Of a stretch of 64,000 nucleotides of DNA, positions 55,451 to 64,000 are shown piece after piece. A program made the position numbers and the translations under genes. Source of the stretch: Datnioides undecimradiatus (lineage: Eukaryota; Chordata; Actinopteri; Lobotiformes; Datnioididae); the NCBI GenBank assembly GCA_008933995.1, contig WARS01000007.1:3598230-3662229 (forward strand). Direction: 5' to 3'. The number at the start of each line of letters is the position of its first letter. Position 1 is the stretch's first letter. Under the pieces are notes generated by a model. That model saw nothing but the letters and a program-made list of their open reading frames with translations, was not told the origin of the DNA and did no database searches.

Positions 55451-58400
55451 AGCTGGTGTCTGGTCGCTGATATGTCTGGAGCCTTGTATGTTAAACTGTT
55501 ACGGCCGACATTTAACTCTGCACTGAAATGATTAACTCTCTTTTTAAGCCAAAGAGCAAATATGATGCAATGCAGTGAAGCAACCACTGGATTGCTCCCA
55601 ATGACATAGAAAGACTTTGGGGAGCCGCTGCTAAAACAAGTTATTTATTGTCTGCATGGGATTTCAAAGACTGGGAAACCTGTGCTGAGTAAAACAATTG
55701 TGATGTTCTAAGGAAAGGAAGTACACACACTGGAAATATGAATTCCTAAAGACTCATATTTATATAATTCAGGAATTTCATATCACTAACAAATTCCAGA
55801 AGGCTTCTGGGGACACGTGGCTCCGGAAGGAAAACGAGCTTAAACGTTTTCTTTGTTTCACTTAATTTACAGTGAATTTGGGGGAAAATTAAGAAATTCA
55901 TAAAGACTTTACCGGATATAAAATCTGTTGTTAATAACTTTTGTCACAGTAAAACCAGTAAACCAGTAAAACCTGTACAAAAGACACATTTTAAAGCCAG
56001 TACTACTATACGTCTGTCTTCGATAGAGTCTGCAAAGAACAGGAAAAACTTTTTTAAAAAAAGAAAAAATGACTGTTTTTAGCTCTTGTAGACACGTCCA
56101 TCTCACATTTAATTGAAGTTATTTTCAAAGCTATCAGGTTATAAAATAAATGTAGGAAAAACTGAATAAATGACAAAAGACCAAAGTATTGATGAGTCGA
56201 CAGGTTTCTTTCATTAATTAAAGACTGTCAGCAGAATTTTGCCCATTTAAAAATGAGCTGCCTTCTTTCTAAACTAATAAAGTTCACAGATCACAGATTA
56301 AGGAGAAAATTATTGCAATATCATCGTGAGGAGAGGGGCGGCTGAACCCTCCCACTGTGGAAGTTTCATCACAACACGGCTCTAATGTTTTATATCAACC
56401 TTAAATTAATAATACCAACAAGGAACTGTGGATAGAAAAAATATATATCATATGTCAGTTACAGTTTGCTTCTTACTCTTTTCCTCAGGCTGTTAAGTGA
56501 AAATAGATCATTTTGTATTTAAAGTACATTAAGTGTTTGGAAAAAGATTTAAAAAATCAAGAAATTCAGATATACAAACATACACATGGGTACTTCAGAA
56601 TTGGATAATGGCATAGAATCACTCTTAAATCTCAGGAACTGAAAGAAAACCCCTTGAATGGAGCTATGTGACAAGGTGCAGGATAGATCCAATTGTGGGA
56701 CAAACAGACTGTGCAACAGACAAACAATAAACAGTTATGGCCAGATAAATGTCCCTATGTAGCCGTGTTCAGACTCCTTAGAGCAGATGGAAGTGTCCTT
56801 ACCCTCCAGGGTGACAGTGACAGTCACCAGAGCAGTATGGCTCAGATACACACAAGGATGATCACTGGAGAGGACCACCACGGAGCAAGGGCTCAGCGGT
56901 TCACATCAGTGACAGTATCCTCATCCTCACAGATGAATCAAAGAGAATCAAAAGCAACAAGTATAGCTCCAAGTTATTAAAGTTCCAGGGCAGATATGAT
57001 TTTAACTTCTGTAAGAGTAACTTTGCTGTCATTGGAGAAATCTTAAATAACATCATCATGAATTATTGTTCAGTCAGTATGTTTTTGCATGTATTATGAT
57101 CCAGGCTCCATAGCAGAATGGATCATGCATAGTCCAGTTTTGGTAAATGACTTCCTGGTATTGGGCCCTGGGGATCCTCTGATGTGTGCTTTGTTTTCTG
57201 GGATAGTAACAAATGAACCTTGTCTCACTGTCTTCCCGTCTCAGCCGCAGCAATTGTTTTTTTTTCTGTGACGTAGACTTCTGCTTTTGTTGTTTCTTTG
57301 ATCTTTATGCGTCTGGCAGTCCTGTTTTCATGGCTCAATATCTCGGGTTTTGTTTACAAGCCAAGCTGGAAGCCTTTGGTGGATCTGTCCTCACAATGAT
57401 GCAATCAGTGACAGCTGAATACCCAAACCTGAACCCAAGGCCAGAACACCAAAAACACACAAAAAGCAGAAAGCTGCCATGGTACCACTCTGTGTCAGGC
57501 AGCCTGTCCTGCCAGGTGTCACACAGTCAGACAGCAGAGGTGACAGAATGATAGGTAGAAGGCAAGGTAAGCAGAAGACTCCCTCAGAAGCTGACTGAGG
57601 TTTGATAACTGGATGTATAATAATTACAATAATTACAAAATAATAATCCACTCTACATCAACATCTGGTCAAACCAGAGTAACATCAGCTGGAGCTGTCT
57701 TATTGTTTGTAAATTCATCTTAAATAGAATATGATATCTCTTCCCTCAAAAACAACTTAATTTTAATCTTTCGCAGCTCTTTGTGTGTCCTTCACACACT
57801 GGAGCTCCCGTCGCTGGTTCCACTGTGATCTTTGAAAAGAAGAACACACAGTTCTGCTCACCGTGGGAGGTCTGATGAATAGACTTCCAGATGCTCAAAA
57901 TAACTTCAGTCCAGCTCTGTAGTTGGTGATGTTCAGTGGAGCCGCAGCTGAACAGCTGGCCTTTACGCACACGGTTGTCACTGAAGAGATTCAGACCTGT
58001 GTATTGTGCAGTGCAAGGAGTTAGTAGAGCACCAGACGTGTCATTTTATCTTTCATAAACAGGTGGTGAGAAATATTTTCTACCTCGTCAGGAGTGTGTT
58101 TAGTTTTTAAAAACATGATATTGTAGCTTGTCTTAGGGATTTAGCTCTGCTCTTTCAGCTTTTCCATTTCGTCTCTCTGTTCTCAGTGGCTATAAAACCA
58201 GTCATCCTTCTCAACTGCCACTGTCAGGTGCAGCATATCCCCCCCCCATTCCCATTTATAATCTGTGTCTGGTCTCACTTCCCCCTCCTCAGACACAATG
58301 AAGCACGTCTCTGTATTTCTCACTCTGATGTCAGTGCCCTAATTTCTTCTCTTCCTTCTCTGTTGTTTCTCTCACTGTGGCTCTGAAGGAACAGGGTGAC

Positions 58401-58690
58401 ACTTTAAAGCTCATTCGCCGGGATGGCTTTCATGTCCCTTATCAGACGCCTTCAGGAATCCAGCCATTCTCACACTTTTAGTGTAGTTTACACAGTGAGA
58501 GTAAGTCAGTCTGGGGCTTAACTGAGTCAGTTTCCAGAGTAAAAGACCAGACACAATGGTTCTTACTGTGATTCTCAAGAATGTGGACTCCTTCAGAAAA
58601 ATCATTGTTATGAAAACTTTACAGGTTTACAACCTACAGCTTTTTGTAGACAGATCACTGAAAAACAGAGGAAGGGTTCAGTTCACCGTC
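55451..58690. other. Upstream DNA of the transporter gene, no gene seen
   Basis: The slc2a11-like promoter must lie at the left end of this AT-rich stretch, but no TATA or CCAAT arrangement stands out. No further exon recognised on either strand. Confidence 0.5.
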
Positions 58691-58699
58691 TGCTTCCAG

Positions 58700-58965
58700 A
58701 CTGAAATGTCTCAACAAATACTGGATGGTTTTCCTTGAGATGCATAGTTCCCAAAGCACAAAGCACCCTGACTTTGTTGCCTTCTTAGTTTTTCCAGCAC
58801 TGCCACAAAGCTAACAAGTCCATTTTTAGTGAAATATCTCAGTAACTATTGGATGACCTGCATTGAAATCTTGTACAGACACCGGTGATGCCAAGAGGAT
58901 CAATTCTAACAACTTCATTTCCTGTGCGGCCAACAGAAGGTCAGAGGTTTCACTTGCCCTGAAAC
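58700..58965 (-). repeat. Degenerate teleost interspersed repeat, opposite orientation
   Basis: AATATCTCAGTAACTATTGG then atgacctgcattgaaatctt gtacagacac at about 58836-58885 is the far half of the same repeat family as 53755-53975, read in the other direction. A second short copy of the start of this unit (tctcaacaaatactggatgg) lies at 58708-58727. Confidence 0.55.
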
Positions 58966-60640
58966 ACTGGCATAGAAACCTTTGAAGCCTCCCCCAGAAC
59001 ATTTTAACAGAGCAGATGTCATTTCCTGTTTTATGGTGAATTTTAACAAGTGGTGTGACGCCTACGTCAATACTTCACACGTTTGAAGGTAATGAAATGC
59101 TCAAAGAAGAGAAACTGATGACTAACTCAGTGCCATCTCATCAATCCCTGCTTAATGTTCAAACTCAAGAATCTCTATGCCTGCATGCACTTTCGGTTTC
59201 TGATGAATGAACTTCTTAAATCTATGAGTAAGGTGGAGAGGACAGCTGTAGTCAAAGTGTCCACACATTCACCCTCCAGTTATGGTGTGAAGAATCCCCA
59301 GGACCTGAGACCCATGTCCCAAAGCTGTAGTATTGTTTGAGTATGGTGATAGTTGAGCTGTTCAGGACACATTCATGACAACTGCAACTATTTTTGTGGC
59401 CTAGATAATGTATGAGTCAGCCAGGCTTTTGTTTGTCAAATGGGGAGATATTGGCCATTAGAAGGGATGCAGCTCAAGTTAACCAGTAATGACTTTTTAG
59501 AAAAAGACCTCCTTATCTCCATGTAGTCTAGGGGAGCAGACACATAAAACCAAGAAATCGGCCTTGGTATGAGGGACAAATGATAACAGGGCGTGGAATT
59601 CCAACTGATGTGGACATTCCACCAGTGAGCAAGTGGATTTGACAGAAGACCAATGCTAGACCGATGCACTGATGCCCCACATGGTAAAAGGGGGGTGGGT
59701 CCAAACAAATGATTTTAAATGGTGGGTTGGACTCGCCCCACCTGAACTATGGCTCCTGATGATCTTGGTCATCACTGACTTTTCTTCTACACCTGCAGTT
59801 TTGAGCAAAATTTAACAATTTGAATTGTGTGTCAGGAAAATGTGATTGTAATTTGTATATTAACTTCATCATTGTCAAATCCTAAATTTACTAAAGTCAC
59901 TATCTAAAATGATTTTTGTATTTTCTGACTTCTGACTTGTTTGTATCACTTTTTTGAAGAGGTAAACAATGATACCTCTGTGGACGCATTTGTTATTACT
60001 CATTATTCCAATGAGATTGTGCAGTGCAGCAGCACAATGCAGCATCAGCCATTTTCATCTGAGTATGGTTATAGGTTGTGTAGAAATTGATACAGATGAT
60101 ATGTAAAAATGGCTTAAATGCCTCTGTTTTTATGCTGTGTCAGTCATTTCTGCGTGTATTAAGCTGTAAATTGAGCCTCTGTGGCAGCGGCGGGAGCTTT
60201 CATCTCCTCCACAAAACAGTCCCACTAACAGCCTGAGAAATTTCACTCCCTCAGTGGTCTCTCTCCAGTGCGTTGCCATCAGAAGACGCCACCTCTAAGG
60301 GGCAATGCAGGATCTCCATCTCCATCAGCTCCTTCCTGGAAGTTTTTAGTCATTGTTTGAATTATTAACACAGAGAAAAGAGTAAATATACACAGTATAC
60401 ATTGTTAAAGATGTGCAAAGTCAAGCATCACTTGATGGCATAGAGGATTGTAGCTCTGTGTGTCGGGGCTGAGCCTCACACAGCCTCAGCTCTATTTAAC
60501 TCTGTGTATGACCAGTGGCTTATGGTGGTTAATGTTTGCTAAGGATAGAACACTGTAGACATTACTGACTCACTTACTGTACAGACTGGATGAATCTGCT
60601 GCTGCTGCTGCTGTTGCTCATTTACCAAATACCCTTTGTC
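58966..60640. other. Intergenic DNA, no gene seen
   Basis: Unremarkable AT-rich sequence with a short CTG run at 60597-60613. A 90-codon minus-strand frame at 59436-59708 resembles no protein I know. Confidence 0.5.
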
Positions 60641-60654
60641 AGTGGAGGTGTGAG

Positions 60655-60830
60655 CACTTGCATTGAGCTGAAACACTGGTAGCATTACTGGTGTGCTATT
60701 GAGATTAGCACGCTAACATGCAGTCCAGATCAAAATATCTCCACAGTCATTGAATAGACATTTCCCTAGCCTCCACTGTACTTCATATTTAGTGCTGGCA
60801 TGCTAACATGGTACATTATTATTCTTGCTG
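60655..60830 (-). repeat. Degenerate GCTAACATG-type interspersed repeat
   Basis: Words GCACGCTAACATGCAG and GGCATGCTAACATGG resemble the GTTAGCATGCTAAC half of the repeat at 53755-53975. Confidence 0.4.
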
Positions 60831-61984
60831 TTACAGTCAGTCACTGCTGTACATCATTATTGAAGTCAACCTGCTAAAGCGCCTCATAACTTTCTTCCTG
60901 GAAACAGACAAACACTAAATGTCACCGCAGCATTTTCGTGCATCTGTTCATTCATTTATCCATTACAGATATCAAATGACATTTACTGTTATCCAGGCAT
61001 CTACATAAAATGTCTGCAAACTGTTTATGCACAGTAGAGATTCTATTCGTATGCAACACAGCTTGATAAACTTTTGCAAAGTTAACACCATGGAAAAGAT
61101 GATTTCCACCTTTTTGTAATATGGAGATAACAAATCTACATCAAGCCATATTTGATATTTCAGCATTTGATTAAATCACTTCTGTTGTGTTCTTTTTTGT
61201 GTCACTGGAAAGCTTCGGTGAAGTATTACAGGGTTCTGCATGTCAGTCAGCAACAAAGCAGCTGTTGTGACTAAGCAGCGAAGCACAGTATCGCTTAAGT
61301 TTGCCAAAAACCAACATCACTCCCTCTCAGAGTCTCTTGTATGGAGCATGAGTTTGCCATGGGGTGGCAGTAGCACTTCTGACATTCTCCGCATGTGTCT
61401 GAACGCTGTATGTGTCTGTGTTTGGCCTCTTTTTTTCCAGGCCATCAGAGAAACACTTGGCAGCAGGAACAGACACTCAATGAGTCGTGCCAAACTTGTA
61501 AGGTCCTCCCAAGTAGACAGAGAGTCATGGCAACGCTTGATCACAATGAATAATGAATGGCTCACAGGTTCACTTTACAAGGAGCTTTTCAGGTTCAGGC
61601 ACACACTCACTATATTCTCATTATCTGTGTGAAGTGCATTCTGGGAAGGGTGACTTATATCAGCTGATGCTTTTCCAGCTTTTCCTCCACCTCTGCTGCA
61701 TATTTCTTGAAACAGTCTGTGTGCCCTGCTCAGACTTTTTAAATGTGGTTTAAGCTGAGCTAATATGTAAGCCACATCAAAGCAACTAATTGCAACTGCA
61801 CCAATTTTCCACTGCATGTATGACGAGCAAGGCAGTCACATGCATTTTCTCTTTCTAACTCTTGGAGATGCAGTTAAACTGTATATTTTTAAACCTCCCA
61901 CAAGAAAAACTCACAATGGCTGAAACCACGTGGGAAGCAAAGAACGATAGAATCGTAATCTAAAAACTGAGTAGGTTTGTTTTT

Positions 61985-62135
61985 TTGAATCTATCTGGAG
62001 CTGCAAAATCATATTTCTAAAATGAATAATTTGACAGTTTGGGAAACAGATGAGCTTATTCTCATGTCTGTCCACGAAGCTGCAGTCTGGGGGCAATTAG
62101 CGCAGCTTAGCACAAAGAATCGTGGCAGGGGTAAA
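61985..62135 (+). repeat. Degenerate teleost interspersed repeat (second type)
   Basis: ATTTGACAGTTTGGGAAACA then gatgagcttattctcatgtc tgtccacgaagctgcag and gcgcagcttagcacaaagaa follow the order of a second repeat common in percomorph genomes (a unit with ttgacattttgggaaata and ttagcttagcataaagac). Diverged; no family name assigned. Confidence 0.5.
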
Positions 62136-64000
62136 AAGCGGGCCTGTAAAGCCTGAGACATACCGAACCACCATCAAAGAATAAGCTGTTAACGAAGGCC
62201 AGCTGCTGAGTTGCCACACATTCCCTGTGCCAGGGCCAAAAAGTTGCACTTGAACACACCACAAAGACTACAGCCATCTGCCAACTAGCACACACGCCTT
62301 GTGCCTGCATAACAGAGAATAACTCCCCATACCAGTACAACTGAGAATATGTCTGATATCAAGTCACAAATGTTGCAGACACAGAAGCTCCTGTGATGCC
62401 ACAACTTTTTGTTGTCTTCAGCCTGAGATAACATTTAATAAGACAGTTTTAGGGCCAAGGTGTGCCGCTCTGTGCCAGGCTAACTGCCTGCTGCCTGTAG
62501 TTTCATATGCAGTGTGTCATGTAACACCAAGCAAGAATACAAATAAGCTTACATGAGCTCATTAAATGTAACTTTTTGTATGTTCCACAATTTTGACAAC
62601 TAAATGTGTTTATGGTTGCTCTGTGACAGTGAAAAGCTGGTCATCACAGAGTAGGGTAATGATAATGGCTCCTTAATGGCTTTTTTATATTCGCTCAATC
62701 ATTATGTTGGCAACAATGGCTCTTTATTAATGTGGCAATCAATATTTGAAGCTTTGTAATCCACAAATTATGGTTTAATCATAGTATAGGATCAAAAAAC
62801 TCAACATGGTCAGTTCAGAAGATCTAAACCTTGATTCCACATTTTTCTATTACCTATTTCGTGACAAATGTTAGTGACATACTGAAACATATTCTTGTAT
62901 CACTGAGAAGCATCCAGCTGCAAGAGTCTGTTGAAATGATACTTCATCTGTAGGCGGATGACGGACGGGCTAACAGGTTATGGACCAGAAGAGATCAAAG
63001 AGCAGCAAAGGTGAAAGATGTAGGTCATGTTAGACTTTGGAGCAAACTCTCATCAGTGTAGCTGTGCTCAAAGCAGTGTGCTACTAACCAGAGCAATGCC
63101 ACCTTTCACCATAATTACCATTAATAAAATATGACAAAGACTCATGCATTGAGATTGTCTTTGTCGGATGTGCACACAAATGAACACAAACACACAAAAT
63201 AGAGATAAAACATGCAGAGCTTGTCCTCAAAGTGTCAATCACATTGGATCAATTTTCTAATCTGCAGTGGCAGGAAACAGATCAGCGCAGCTGAAGACAA
63301 AGCTTTAATTAGAGGATTATGTAAGTATTTCTGATAATAACAATGTTTGCATATGTCAGATATGTTTTTGTGAAGCTTCAGACAGTCTTGTCCTTGCAAA
63401 ATTGTCAGTGAGCACGCTGTTCGCTTTATGTGATATACTCATCTCCAGTCGAGCGGAGTCATCTGGCCATAAAACACTCAGTATGTACGAAACGACAAGA
63501 CCGACCAATTAGACTGTGAATTTCTGCCCATGCATGCAGCCCTGGTGTCCATCTTTCACATTCCACATGACAATGTTTCAGATGAACCTCGGCAGTGGCG
63601 GTATATCACTTCACTCATGGAAATAAACTTGAAACCTGAGAGTCAAAATCCCATGTTGTATATCGTGCCACCGTGCCCTTGAGTGTGGCACTAAGACCAG
63701 ATTGCCAGTAAATCAGCAGCTCAACACAAACGGCTCTTCTGTCAGGTGTGACGAGCCTTAAAGCCCTCTGGATTCAGGTATCAGGGACATTAGAGGAGGA
63801 ATTGGAGTGATAACAGGTGCAGAATGCTGCTGGAGGGCACATTTCTCACTCAAGTCAGGTATCCAGTGTCCATATGACTCAAAGCTAAATAAATCATGTT
63901 CAATTAGAGCACAATGGAGGCAGGTGACACTGGCTTTTTGCTGAAACAGATGGTTTTTTCAATCTGTTTATTTTTTATATTTTCTATTCAAATTTATTTT
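62136..64000. other. Intergenic DNA to the window end, no gene seen
   Basis: AT-rich, no recognised exon, RNA gene or intact transposon. Confidence 0.5.

Noticed and set aside
59436..59708. 90-codon minus-strand frame upstream of the transporter
   Set aside because: No recognised domain and no exon-like splice sites. Possibly part of an unrecognised repeat.

Overview
The window is nuclear DNA of a ray-finned fish, most likely a percomorph or related acanthomorph. The evidence is GT-AG introns, vertebrate gene families with teleost-type paralogues, a teleost L2-clade LINE tail, several interspersed repeat types common in percomorph genomes, and many GT, GATA and AAT microsatellites. There are no bacterial, viral or organellar genes. 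Most long open frames in the window are chance frames. The real coding sequence is in short exons, which I joined by splice sites, reading phase and family similarity.

Layout. (1) Positions 1125-22325, plus strand: a complete 11-exon sppl3 gene (signal peptide peptidase-like 3, 383 aa). It has a CpG-containing promoter, an 11.9 kb first intron and a long 3' UTR ending near 25.2 kb. (2) Positions 25.2-42.6 kb: no protein-coding gene. This interval holds two clear microRNA hairpins on the plus strand, of the mir-130 family (35028-35094) and the mir-301 family (35382-35468). They form a mir-130c/mir-301c type cluster. A block with five same-direction CCAAT boxes and a CpG-rich exon-like stretch (32.9-33.9 kb) lies about 2 kb upstream and is the best candidate for the primary transcript promoter. 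A perfect palindromic NF-kappaB-type site lies between the two. (3) Positions 42636-49568, minus strand: a complete 17-exon NT5C2-like cytosolic purine 5'-nucleotidase (502 aa) without the acidic tail of NT5C2. (4) Positions 51616-55450, minus strand: a complete 12-exon SLC2A11-like (GLUT11-type) sugar transporter (502 aa). An L2-clade LINE fragment lies just past its stop codon and probably supplies its poly(A) signal. (5) Positions 55.5-64 kb: no gene seen, only degenerate repeats.

The neighbourhood mixes markers that in human lie on 12q24 (SPPL3) and 22q11 (SLC2A11, MIR130B/MIR301B). This fits an ancestral vertebrate linkage group in which these regions were joined. The two minus-strand genes are arranged head to tail. 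SLC2A11-type transporters are tied to xanthophore and leucophore pigment cells in fish, and NT5C2-type enzymes act on purine nucleotides, so a shared pigment-cell role is possible but untested.

All exon boundaries are manual reconstructions from sequence. Family names come from recognition, not database searches.
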